Source of the DNA: Desulfobotulus alkaliphilus
Lineage (GTDB): Bacteria; Desulfobacterota; Desulfobacteria; Desulfobacterales; ASO4-4
Assembly (NCBI RefSeq): GCF_007830435.1
Contig: NZ_VLLC01000001.1
Span: 206,007-270,006, forward strand
Reading direction: 5' to 3'
Length of the DNA: 64,000 bases
Shown: one piece after another, positions 35,624 to 43,700 of the stretch
Numbering within the stretch: position 1 is the first letter of the stretch
How the letters are laid out: each line of letters begins with the position of its first letter
Position numbers and translations under genes: made by a program
The notes under the pieces: generated by a model
Told to the model about the DNA's origin: nothing
Seen by the model: the letters and a program-made list of their open reading frames with translations, nothing else
Database searches by the model: none

Positions 35624-35692
35624 TCAATCAAAAAAATATTTGACACAACAGGATATTGCAATTAAAATACACTGATTTTGTTTTAAGGTCAT
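35624..35692 (-). CDS. Candidate 22-residue leader peptide of azlCD
   Basis: ATG at 35692, stop at 35624, product MTLKQNQCILIAISCCVKYF followed by Phe-Asp. AAGGAG lies five bases before the ATG, a strong site. The centre reads Cys-Ile-Leu-Ile-Ala-Ile, followed by Ser-Cys-Cys-Val: five branched-chain residues within ten, plus three cysteines. The stop is nine bases before a terminator stem, and codons 14-18 contain the segment that can pair with the terminator. This is the architecture of ribosome-controlled attenuation. That it is translated is inferred. Confidence 0.6.
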   Translation of the reverse strand: MTLKQNQCILIAISCCVKYFFD

Positions 35693-35960
35693 CTTTCTCC
35701 TTAAAGCTCTTAAATGGGAGGACGATGATTTTTTTATGGTTTCGAACCCCCCCTCAAAACCGGCATGAAAATTTCGGTACGGGCGGTTCTTGAATTACCG
35801 CTTTCGTGTCAGGTTTCTTTGTTTCATTCCGGATCATCCTTAATGAAATCCAAACAGAACAACTGTATCCTGGCCACAAATTACGATGATGGTTCTGCCC
35901 GATGGGACAGATGCCATGATCAAACAACCTTATATTTTGCTTTTCAAGGATTCGGTAAAA
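35693..35960. other. Divergent control region between azlC leader and fusA
   Basis: This stretch must contain the leftward promoter for the azlC leader transcript and the rightward fusA promoter. I could not call either reliably. The fusA reading frame is open back to 35886, but the added residues do not match EF-G. Confidence 0.4.
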
Positions 35961-38051
35961 ATGAAATACGATATCCAGAAAGTCCGGAACATCGGCATCA
36001 GCGCCCACATTGACTCCGGTAAGACCACCCTTTCCGAGCGCATTCTGTACTTTACCAAAAGAATTCACGCCATTCATGACGTCAAAGGCAAGGATGGCGT
36101 CGGTGCTACCATGGACTCCATGGAACTGGAGCGTGAACGTGGTATCACCATTGCATCCGCTGCCACCTTCTGTGAGTGGAAAGGCCACGACATCAACCTC
36201 ATTGACACACCGGGCCATGTGGACTTCACCATTGAGGTGGAACGTTCTCTCCGGGTTCTGGATGGTGCCATCCTTGTTCTCTGCTCCGTGGGCGGTGTTC
36301 AGTCCCAGTCCATTACCGTGGACCAGCAGATGAAACGCTACAACGTACCCTGCATCGCATTTGTCAATAAATGCGACCGTACCGGTGCCAGCCCCGACCG
36401 TGTCATCTCCCAGCTCAGGGAAAAACTGGGACACAATGCCTGGGCCATGCAGATTCCCGTGGGTCTTGAAAACGATCATATCGGCGTTGTGGATCTCATC
36501 ACCATGAAGGCTTTCTATTTTGATGGAGACAGTGGCGATGACATCCGTGAGGAAGAAATCCCTGCGGATCTTCTGGAAAAAGCAAAAGAGAAACGCGATG
36601 AACTCATTGATGCAGCCTCCCTTTTTTCCGATGAGCTGACCGAAGTCATTCTTGAGGAAGGCGAAGTCACAAATAAAATGTTGATGGAAGCCATCCGCCA
36701 AGGTACCCTGTTGCGCCAGATGACCCCTGTTTTCATGGGATCTGCCTATAAAAACAAAGGTGTGCAGCTCCTTCTGGATGCCGTCACCACCCTGCTGCCC
36801 GCGCCTCCCGATGTCAGCAATGAGGCCCTTGATCTGGACAATGCAGAAGAACCCATTGTTCTTGCATCCGAAACGGAAAAACCCGTTGTGGCCCTGGCCT
36901 TTAAACTGGAAGACGGCGCCTATGGTCAGCTGACTTACCTTCGTGTCTATCAGGGCATACTGGAAAAGGGCTCCACGGTCATCAACGTGCGTACCGGTAA
37001 AAAAATCAAGGTGGGGCGCCTTGTACGTATGCATGCGGATCAGATGGAAGAAATCGACAAGGTTCCTGCCGGCATGATCGGTGCCATTTTCGGTGTGGAC
37101 TGTGCGTCAGGGGATACCTTTGCCGATCCTTCCCTCAACGTTTCCCTGACATCCATGTTTGTTCCCAAGCCTGTTATCTCCCTGTCCATTATTCCCAAGG
37201 ATAACAAGGCCCAGATCAACATGTCCAAGGCCCTGAACCGTTTCACCAAGGAAGATCCCACCTTCAACACCTTTGTGGATGAGGAAACCAATGAAACCAT
37301 CATCGAGGGCATGGGCGAGCTTCACCTTGAAGTGTATGTTGAACGCATGAAGCGGGAGTACAAGGCGGAAGTGGAAACGGGCAAGCCCCGTGTTGCCTAC
37401 CGTGAAACCATCCTGCAGAAAGCAGAATTCAACTACACCCACAGAAAACAGACCGGTGGTGCCGGTCAGTATGGTCGTGTGGCCGGCTATCTGGAGCCTC
37501 TGGAAGAGGGTGAATTCGAATTTGTCAACAATGTTACTGGCGGTGCTATCCCCACCAACTTCATTCCCGCCTGTGAAAAGGGTTTCAAAGCCTGCATGGA
37601 TAAAGGACCTTCTCTGGAATTCCCCGTTACCGGCGTCCGGGTTGTCATCAACGACGGTGCCTCCCATGCGGTGGATTCTTCTGAAATGGCCTTCCAGGCA
37701 GCAGCCCGCGGAGCCTTCCTTGAAGGCTACGCTAAAGCCAAACCCACGGTGCTGGAACCCATCATGAAGGTGGTTGTGGAGACTCCCAGCGAGTTCCAGG
37801 GTAACGTGATGGGAACCATCAACCAGCGCCGGGGCATGATTGTAGGTTCTTCCGATGAAGGTCCCATGTCCATCATTGAAGCCCAGGTTCCTCTGGCTGA
37901 AATGTTCGGCTACTCCACGGTTCTCCGTTCCGGAACCCAGGGCAAGGCCCAGTTCACCATGGAATTTGCCACCTACCGTCAGGTTCCTGTATCCGTTATG
38001 GATGACATCCGTAAAGAAGTGGAAGAGCTGAAGAAAAAAAGAGGCAAATAG
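35961..38051 (+). CDS. fusA: Elongation factor G, spirochaete/mitochondrial subclass
   Basis: EF-G moves tRNAs and mRNA through the ribosome using GTP. From the ATG at 35961 it has 696 residues with all five domains: the G1 loop [20 protein letters not shown], then [36 protein letters not shown], and domain IV/V sequences such as [26 protein letters not shown] and the [15 protein letters not shown] stretch resemble mitochondrial EF-G1 and spirochaete spdEFG1 rather than the usual bacterial EF-G (AHIDAGKTTT). In organisms with this type, translocation and ribosome recycling can be split between two EF-Gs. Its position away from rpsL-rpsG fits a paralogue. Confidence 0.93.
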   Translation: MKYDIQKVRNIGISAHIDSGKTTLSERILYFTKRIHAIHDVKGKDGVGATMDSMELERERGITIASAATFCEWKGHDINLIDTPGHVDFTIEVERSLRVLDGAILVLCSVGGVQSQSITVDQQMKRYNVPCIAFVNKCDRTGASPDRVISQLREKLGHNAWAMQIPVGLENDHIGVVDLITMKAFYFDGDSGDDIREEEIPADLLEKAKEKRDELIDAASLFSDELTEVILEEGEVTNKMLMEAIRQGTLLRQMTPVFMGSAYKNKGVQLLLDAVTTLLPAPPDVSNEALDLDNAEEPIVLASETEKPVVALAFKLEDGAYGQLTYLRVYQGILEKGSTVINVRTGKKIKVGRLVRMHADQMEEIDKVPAGMIGAIFGVDCASGDTFADPSLNVSLTSMFVPKPVISLSIIPKDNKAQINMSKALNRFTKEDPTFNTFVDEETNETIIEGMGELHLEVYVERMKREYKAEVETGKPRVAYRETILQKAEFNYTHRKQTGGAGQYGRVAGYLEPLEEGEFEFVNNVTGGAIPTNFIPACEKGFKACMDKGPSLEFPVTGVRVVINDGASHAVDSSEMAFQAAARGAFLEGYAKAKPTVLEPIMKVVVETPSEFQGNVMGTINQRRGMIVGSSDEGPMSIIEAQVPLAEMFGYSTVLRSGTQGKAQFTMEFATYRQVPVSVMDDIRKEVEELKKKRGK

Positions 38052-38063
38052 TATCAGAACAAA

Positions 38064-38182
38064 AACCGGAGGGGATTACGCATCCTCTTCCGGTTGATCT
38101 GCCTGCATATGTCTGCCTGTCCTCCCCTTGCCGGGAAGGACAGGCAGTGCCTCAGGTCCGGCCATGCCGCGGACCTTTTTTT
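38064..38182 (+). terminator. Three successive hairpins and fusA terminator
   Basis: Hairpin 1 has AACCGGA/TCCGGTT arms (38064-38095), hairpin 2 has CTGCCTGTCC/GGACAGGCAG arms (38113-38147), and hairpin 3 is AGGTCCG/CGGACCT (38154-38176) followed by a T run. Only the third is a standard intrinsic terminator; the others may protect the mRNA 3' end. The rest of the gap to 38396 shows no gene. Confidence 0.8.
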
Positions 38183-38396
38183 ATACGCAAAAAATTTTAA
38201 CGGCCACCCGCAGGCTCTGATAAGGTTGAAAAAAATCCTGCTATATTTTTCTTTTTCCTGTTTTTCCTTGGAAACCCATGCCTTCTTACGTTATGATCCC
38301 CTACATTTGATTTTTACCTGAAGGATTCAGTTCATCTGTTAAAACAGGATTCAGACAGATACCAGTCTCCACAAAACCCGGGAAAGGAAATCCTTT

Positions 38397-38936
38397 ATGG
38401 ATACGGAAAAAAATCTTTCCACCATTGATCAGATAGCCCTCATACTCTGCAAAGCAACCCGCCATGTACTGGAATCCAGTACCAAACTTCCCATCAAATA
38501 CTCCACAACCTTTCAGGAAATCCCCAAGGTTACCATGAAGCCCGAAATCGGCTGTTTTGTACAGTTTACGGGAGACTACAATGGCCTTGTGGTCATGAAT
38601 TTTTCTGCGGACGCTTCCATGGAGCTTTACGGCAAGTACATGACCCGTATGGGAATTCCCGAAGATGAGCTGGCAAGGGATTACACCTCCAACGAGGTGG
38701 CGGACAGCATCGGTGAGATGACCAATCAGATCATGGGGCTTCTCATGCGTACGGTGGAAGACAAGTTTCAGCTTTCAAGTTTCTGCGGTCAGCCCAAGGC
38801 GCTGGCCCTTAACTCCGCCATTACCCTCATTCTGGACTGCGATTACAGAGACAACCGCCGCATGGTTTTCCATGTGGATGGTAAAAAGTTTCATATTGAA
38901 CTGGCACTGGAAAAAACCGAATTCATAAAAACCTGA
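38397..38936 (+). CDS. CheC/CheX-like (DUF3334) protein
   Basis: A 179-residue protein resembling the CheX/CheC/FliY phosphatase fold. The segment EVADSIGEMTNQIMGLLMRT keeps the Glu and Asn spacing (E-x-x-N) used by CheX to dephosphorylate CheY. The family resembles the one annotated DUF3334. AAAGGAAA precedes the ATG. No flagellar or che gene is adjacent, so it may act on another receiver domain. CheY phosphatase activity is inferred from the motif only. Confidence 0.75.
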   Translation: MDTEKNLSTIDQIALILCKATRHVLESSTKLPIKYSTTFQEIPKVTMKPEIGCFVQFTGDYNGLVVMNFSADASMELYGKYMTRMGIPEDELARDYTSNEVADSIGEMTNQIMGLLMRTVEDKFQLSSFCGQPKALALNSAITLILDCDYRDNRRMVFHVDGKKFHIELALEKTEFIKT

Positions 38937-38967
38937 AAAAAAACGGAATACAAAAGTTTTGCCGGTA

Positions 38968-40005
38968 TCAGGGCAAGGCAAAATCCATGGCTTCCAGACG
39001 TTCTTCCAGATGCGGGTGCGTGGACAGCCAGCCCTGCCACCGGCTTTTTCCTGCCACCCTGCCTCCTGCTTCTTCATGCAGACGAACCAGCAGACGGGCA
39101 AAGCCCTCCGCATCCTTGCCCTGCAAAGCCAGCCACTCCATGGCATAGGCATCCGCTTCACGCTCAAAGGCTCTGGAGTATGCCATCTCCGTAATCAGCA
39201 CCGGCAACCCCATGAAAAGCTCTGCTACCCCGCTGCCGTCCCCGGTCAGCCCCATCAGAAGAAAGGCAAGCATACTGTCCTGAATCACCCGCCTTGCGGC
39301 ATGCTGGTGTACGCCATGGCCGATCTCGTGGGCCAGCACAGCCTCCAGTCCGTCCGGGTTATCCTCCGCAAGCCGGATCAGCTCATCGCTAACCACTATC
39401 ATATTGCCCGGAAGGGCAAATGCGTTGGCGCCAAGCTGTCCACCCTTCCTGAAATACAGCTGAAATCCGGGATGGGCCTCCCAGAGTTCCCGGAATTCAT
39501 CCTTTATTTTTTCCTGACTGTCAGAAGATAAATCAGAGGGTGAAAAAACCATCCTGTCCAGTGTTTTCAGGGTGTTTTCCCCGGCAGCATGCAAAATACC
39601 CGGCGGAAGGCGCAGGGCAATCTCCCTTGCAAGCACAGGCGCACCATAACGAAAAGACAAAAAAACCGTTCCCATGACAAAAAGCAGGGCAAGGCATACC
39701 CAGATCCAGCGGGATTCCAGCATATGAACAAAGCGCCAGAAAGCCCCTTTTTTCAGGGATATCTGAAGGGCATCCATGGCCCCGTGATCTTCGGTCTCAA
39801 AAAGACCGCCACAGGGAAAACCAAGGCTCCTGTGGACTCTGCCCATATGGGGTGCAAAGGCAAGGGCTGAAACAGGGGCATCGGCCATGGGAGAACCCTC
39901 CGCATCCTCAACACGGACAAAGGCCACCTCAGGCAGATAGACAAGGCGGGCTTTTTTTGCCGCAGAACTTCTGCCATCATAAAACTGACCGGAAATATCC
40001 ATCAT
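38968..40005 (-). CDS. M48-family membrane metalloprotease
   Basis: A 345-residue zinc protease with an N-terminal domain, one membrane helix (about 100-120) and a peptidase M48 domain: HEIGH with His226, Glu227 and His230, and a distal glutamate in AFEREADAYAME. The arrangement (domain-TM-M48) resembles the YfgC/Oma1-like group. The ATG overlaps the upstream gene's stop (ATGA), so it is translationally coupled to the DUF898 protein. The catalytic domain follows the helix, with the active site probably in the periplasm. It may serve membrane protein quality control. Confidence 0.88.
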   Translation of the reverse strand: MMDISGQFYDGRSSAAKKARLVYLPEVAFVRVEDAEGSPMADAPVSALAFAPHMGRVHRSLGFPCGGLFETEDHGAMDALQISLKKGAFWRFVHMLESRWIWVCLALLFVMGTVFLSFRYGAPVLAREIALRLPPGILHAAGENTLKTLDRMVFSPSDLSSDSQEKIKDEFRELWEAHPGFQLYFRKGGQLGANAFALPGNMIVVSDELIRLAEDNPDGLEAVLAHEIGHGVHQHAARRVIQDSMLAFLLMGLTGDGSGVAELFMGLPVLITEMAYSRAFEREADAYAMEWLALQGKDAEGFARLLVRLHEEAGGRVAGKSRWQGWLSTHPHLEERLEAMDFALP

Positions 40006-41345
40006 ACCCCAAAATCAAAACCCATGAAATCCGCCGCTTCCTCACCCAAAGAAGCCACACGCTTTTCTTCATTCGCAAGAAAATGCTCCAGAGACCCCGC
40101 AGCAAGAAAAGCCATGTGGTCCGCTTTGTAGCGTGCCACCCTTACCTTTGCCCAAGGATGAAAAAAACCAAGGGTCAGGACGGTGAGGAGTGTGTTCAAA
40201 CCAAGTATCAGCATATATTGAAAAACCTTGAGATCCGCTTCAAAGCCATGGTCCGAAAGAAGGGCTGCGCAATAAAAAATATTGGTCGTCTTCACCGCAT
40301 ACCAGGCCATGAAATAAAGATACAGAAATGCCATGAAAAGAAAAATAAAGAGGGTTGAAAAAAAGAAAGTCCCCCCTGTAACAAAAATGATACGCATCAG
40401 ATAATAAAAAATGAACGCAAAAACACCAAGGGTGATGAAAAGGGGCAGAGACAGGGAAAAAAACATCCGGTAGTAATCCCGGATCCGGGCATGGAAGCTG
40501 AAACGGGTTTTCCCGTAAGCACTGCCTGAGATGAAAAAGCGATGCTGCTGAAACACAGCACAGGGCCAGAGAAGGCCCAGGGTGAGAATACCCGCAAGGG
40601 GCCACAGCACATAGGCCTGGGCCGCCCCCCATACCTTGCCGTGAAATGCAAAACGGATGTTTCGGAAGCTGGAATTTCTTGCATTGAATGTAATGGACCG
40701 GACAACAATCCAAGGGAAAACAATAAGAAAAACAACAGCAAAACCAAGGGATACCAGAGGATTCAGGCTGGATGTAACGGAATAAACAGCAAATATGGCA
40801 ACCACCACAATCCGTCCGATAAGAATTTTAACAGGATCCGCAAGATAGGCAAAGCCCCTCCCGTCAAGGCGGGTATTCATATAAAAATACCGTTTACGCC
40901 GCACCTTGGCCCAGGCAGAATATATGCCAAGGGTCACTATGGTCAGAAGAAGATTGACAATCCAGATACGGAAATACTCGGACCCGCTGCCGTGGAAGGA
41001 AAAGGGCAGACGCTTCAGGGACCCGGACTTTCCATCAGGCTCAGCAGCCTCTTCTGCTCCACCTCCTCCACCGCTCCCCGCATCCGGCTGAAGAACTTCT
41101 TTCTGCGACTCCATTACAGGCTCAAGAAGCACTTCCAGCCCCGCTTTGCGCAGGGCATTGACATACTCTGCTGCAGCTTCCTCCGAAAGCCCCCTTTTCA
41201 GCACCGCCCTTGGACTCTGGATAAGGTTTTCTGCTGTCCGTAAAGGCAGGCCGAACATACGGGAAAGGCTGTCCGCCACCTCCTCCGGCTTGTGCCCGTC
41301 CATCAGGCGGCCCTGAAAAACCACATCAAAACGGATCTGGTTCAT
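40002..41345 (-). CDS. DUF898 (YjgN-like) multi-pass membrane protein
   Basis: A 447-residue protein. Residues 1-85 form a small soluble domain (FDVVFQGRLMDGHKPEEVADSL ... EYVNALRKAGLEVLLEP). Then come a low-complexity linker and a DUF898 region with repeated motifs: SEYFRIWIVNLLLTIVTLGIYSAWAKVRRKRYFY and, near the end, LNTLLTVLTLGFFHPWAKVRVARY. About eight to ten membrane helices are expected. The function is unknown. GGGAG lies six bases before the ATG at 41345; the ATG at 41351 abuts it and is less likely. Coupled to the M48 protease gene by a 4-base overlap. Confidence 0.85.
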   Translation of the reverse strand: MNQIRFDVVFQGRLMDGHKPEEVADSLSRMFGLPLRTAENLIQSPRAVLKRGLSEEAAAEYVNALRKAGLEVLLEPVMESQKEVLQPDAGSGGGGGAEEAAEPDGKSGSLKRLPFSFHGSGSEYFRIWIVNLLLTIVTLGIYSAWAKVRRKRYFYMNTRLDGRGFAYLADPVKILIGRIVVVAIFAVYSVTSSLNPLVSLGFAVVFLIVFPWIVVRSITFNARNSSFRNIRFAFHGKVWGAAQAYVLWPLAGILTLGLLWPCAVFQQHRFFISGSAYGKTRFSFHARIRDYYRMFFSLSLPLFITLGVFAFIFYYLMRIIFVTGGTFFFSTLFIFLFMAFLYLYFMAWYAVKTTNIFYCAALLSDHGFEADLKVFQYMLILGLNTLLTVLTLGFFHPWAKVRVARYKADHMAFLAAGSLEHFLANEEKRVASLGEEAADFMGFDFGV

Positions 41346-41385
41346 CTGCATCTCCCTTTCCTGTCTCCATGCCGCAAAAAAGAAT

Positions 41386-41474
41386 ATGATGAGCCCTGTC
41401 TTTCAGCCACAGGAACTTTAAGGCATGGAAATTACATGACCAGCAGGCTGTGGCTGAGCCAGGGTAGTAATCAG
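41386..41474. mobile_element. MITE family 2, copy 2 (short)
   Basis: Shares with 22236-22457 the CATGGAAATTACATGACCAG block (20 bases) and the GGCTGTGGCTGAG..GGGTAGTAATCAG right part. The left end is decayed (TGATGAGCCCTGTC). No gene. It ends 7 bases before the stop of the sulfatase-modifying-factor-type lipoprotein gene. Confidence 0.55.
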
Positions 41475-41480
41475 AACATT

Positions 41481-42440
41481 TTATGGAAGATCCCCCACAA
41501 GACGGAAACCAATGCTGTTAAACCCCCTGTCCGGAGCATAGCGCCCACGCCCTGCAGAACGACAGCTGGCCTCACTTCCATACCAGGATCCGCCCCGTAT
41601 CACCCTTTCATATCCCGGCCCCTCGTAAAGCGGATCCTTCACCTTCTGTCCACTGCCATAGGGGGCATAGACATCCTGACACCACTCCCAGACATTGCCG
41701 TGCATATCATAAAGCCCGAAAGCATTGGCCTCAAAACGGCCCACAGGAACCGGACCTTTCCGGTAAATACCCGCTTCACAGCCTTCGAGGGGCTGGGTGC
41801 CATTATAGTTGGCCTGATCCGTACCAAGACAGCTTCCAAAGGCAAAGGGACCGTCACTGCCTCCTCTGGCCGCATATTCCCATTCAGCCTCCGTGGGCAG
41901 ACGGTATATCAGACTGGAATCAAGGGCCTGAAGCTTTTTAATAAACTCCTGCACTGCATCCCATGAAACCCTTTCTACGGGGCAATCATCACCACATCGC
42001 CGAAAACCAGAAGGATTATCCCCCATAACCATTTTCCACTGGCTCTGGCTCACCTCCGTGGTCATCATAAAAAATCCCTTTGACAGCGTAACATACCGGA
42101 TGATTTCATTATCATTCCCATAGGGATCTTCAGAAGAAGCTCCCATGGAAAAATGACCGGGCGGTATCCAGACAAAATGCATTCCAATGCTGTTTTGGAA
42201 AGGCTCCGGAATCTTATTTTCAGGTTTGCCTGTCACGGAATCCATCTTTTTTTTCGATTCAGAAGTTTTTTCCGGCAATGGCAGCTCCGGCACAGGCGGA
42301 GGTATTTCCACGTTCTCATACAAACCTGCCTCAGATCCCATGGTTTCCATTATCTCCGAAGACAGATCTTTTTTTCCTGCACAGGCCATAAGAACTGTCA
42401 AAATTATTACAGCAATCAGCCTGTAAAAATATACGAACAT
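41481..42440 (-). CDS. Lipoprotein with formylglycine-generating-enzyme-type (SUMF1) domain
   Basis: A 319-residue protein with a short hydrophobic leader ending in the lipobox LMAC (Cys20), a linker of about 60 residues rich in proline and charge, and an FGE-sulfatase domain: GMHFVWIPPGHFSMGASSEDP, TEVSQSQWKMVMGDNPS, PVERVSWDAVQEFI, RLPTEAEWEYAARGG, LYDMHGNVWEWCQDVY, RVIRGGSWYG and GFRLV. This domain is found in true formylglycine-generating enzymes and in many non-sulfatase proteins. No sulfatase gene is nearby, and the aerobic FGE copper-cysteine pair cannot be assigned with confidence, so enzyme activity is doubtful. Membrane-anchored, likely periplasmic. Confidence 0.88.
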   Translation of the reverse strand: MFVYFYRLIAVIILTVLMACAGKKDLSSEIMETMGSEAGLYENVEIPPPVPELPLPEKTSESKKKMDSVTGKPENKIPEPFQNSIGMHFVWIPPGHFSMGASSEDPYGNDNEIIRYVTLSKGFFMMTTEVSQSQWKMVMGDNPSGFRRCGDDCPVERVSWDAVQEFIKKLQALDSSLIYRLPTEAEWEYAARGGSDGPFAFGSCLGTDQANYNGTQPLEGCEAGIYRKGPVPVGRFEANAFGLYDMHGNVWEWCQDVYAPYGSGQKVKDPLYEGPGYERVIRGGSWYGSEASCRSAGRGRYAPDRGFNSIGFRLVGDLP

Positions 42441-42591
42441 TGCACATGCTCCATCAGAAGAGGCCAGAGGTCATTATCTTTCAGCAAACCGCTTTATTGC
42501 ACAGCTTCAAACAAAATGCCCCCGATAAGTACGAAAGCCTTTCCACAAGGCTGCGGAAAGGCTTTCTTTGCATCATACAAAATATCAAAAA

Positions 42592-42789
42592 TCAATGATG
42601 GCCCCGGGCAAACCCTTCAATCCAGAGAATATTGGCAAAATAAGCGGGGAAACCCAGAAATACACCGCCCATAAGATACCGGGCACCCTCGGCCGTACCA
42701 ATACCGGCATTGAAACCAAGAACAATAAGAACCAGAGCCACCCATACAAGGGCGTTCAGTACACTGGGCTTAATGGGAAGAAACTCCAT
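42592..42789 (-). CDS. Small membrane protein of unknown function
   Basis: A 65-residue product with two hydrophobic helices (about 11-27 and 38-54) separated by a short glycine-rich turn, ending in HH. GGAGAAAG precedes the ATG with good spacing. I do not recognise the family. It lies between the SUMF1-type lipoprotein gene and purQ. Confidence 0.6.
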   Translation of the reverse strand: MEFLPIKPSVLNALVWVALVLIVLGFNAGIGTAEGARYLMGGVFLGFPAYFANILWIEGFARGHH

Positions 42790-42893
42790 TGTCTTTCTCC
42801 TTTTTCTTTTCTGATGGGGGTTATAATCTTCTTTTATCTTTGTTTTGAATCAATTTTCAGCGTATTTGTCAAGGCTGGCCTTTAAAAACTGCC

Positions 42894-43700
42894 TTATTTT
42901 TTAAAAAACGCCACGGCATTCCTGAAAATATTCAATCCCGGCAGATCCTTTTCCTGCAGAATACGGCCTTCAGCCTTCAGCCGGGTCCAGTCCGGATGAT
43001 GGGTGAAATGGGTAAAGGCTTCCGGATGGGGCATGAGTCCGAAAACCCTGCCTGTGGGATCACAGATGCCTGCAATGTCATTCACCGCCCCATTGGGATT
43101 CAAGGGAAATGCGCCCTGCGCAGGGCTGCCATCCCTTCCTGCATAGCGCAGCACCACCTGACCTGAGACCTCAAGCCTGTGAATAACTTCAGGAGCCGCA
43201 TAGAACTTGCCTTCTCCATGGCGCACGGGCAAAGGCAAAAAGTCCATTCCTTTGGTAAAAACACAGGGGCTTTCCTGATTGACGGAAAGATCCACCCACT
43301 GATCCCGGAAATTCCCGCAATCATTGTGCAAAAGAGCCACTTCCCTGCGGGTGTAGTCCCCGTCAAAACCGGGCAGAAGACCCGTATTTACAAGGGTCTG
43401 AAAACCATTGCATATACCCATGACAAGGTTGCCTTCGGCAATGAAATGTCTGATACGATCCCCAAGGCCGGTCATGATGCGCACGGCCTGCACCACTCCG
43501 GCACCATGGTCATCCCCCCAGCTGAATCCACCACCGAAAACAAGAATCTGATAATCTTCCAGTCGCACATCCCCGGTAATCAGGCTGTTGATGTGTACCC
43601 TCTCCGGGGCAGCCCCTGCCATTTTAAAGGCATGGGCCGTTTCCATATCACAGTTGAGGCCATAGCCCGTCAGCACCAGAACCTTTACCTGCCTTGTCAT
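42894..43700 (-). CDS. purQ: Phosphoribosylformylglycinamidine synthase, glutaminase subunit
   Basis: PurQ releases ammonia from glutamine for the PurL reaction in purine synthesis. The 268-residue class I glutamine amidotransferase contains GGFSWGDDHGAG, the nucleophile Cys97 in GICNGFQ, and the His-Glu pair in LMPHPEAF. It starts in a 4-base overlap (ATGA) with the purL stop. It is longer than the B. subtilis type (227 residues) and closer in style to the archaeal/delta form. Confidence 0.95.
   Translation of the reverse strand: MTRQVKVLVLTGYGLNCDMETAHAFKMAGAAPERVHINSLITGDVRLEDYQILVFGGGFSWGDDHGAGVVQAVRIMTGLGDRIRHFIAEGNLVMGICNGFQTLVNTGLLPGFDGDYTRREVALLHNDCGNFRDQWVDLSVNQESPCVFTKGMDFLPLPVRHGEGKFYAAPEVIHRLEVSGQVVLRYAGRDGSPAQGAFPLNPNGAVNDIAGICDPTGRVFGLMPHPEAFTHFTHHPDWTRLKAEGRILQEKDLPGLNIFRNAVAFFKK

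Noticed and set aside
35754-37034. Long open frame on the minus strand opposite fusA (426 codons)
   Set aside because: It lies fully antisense to conserved EF-G sequence, has no ribosome binding site of note, and its product has no recognisable domain; it reflects codon bias of fusA.
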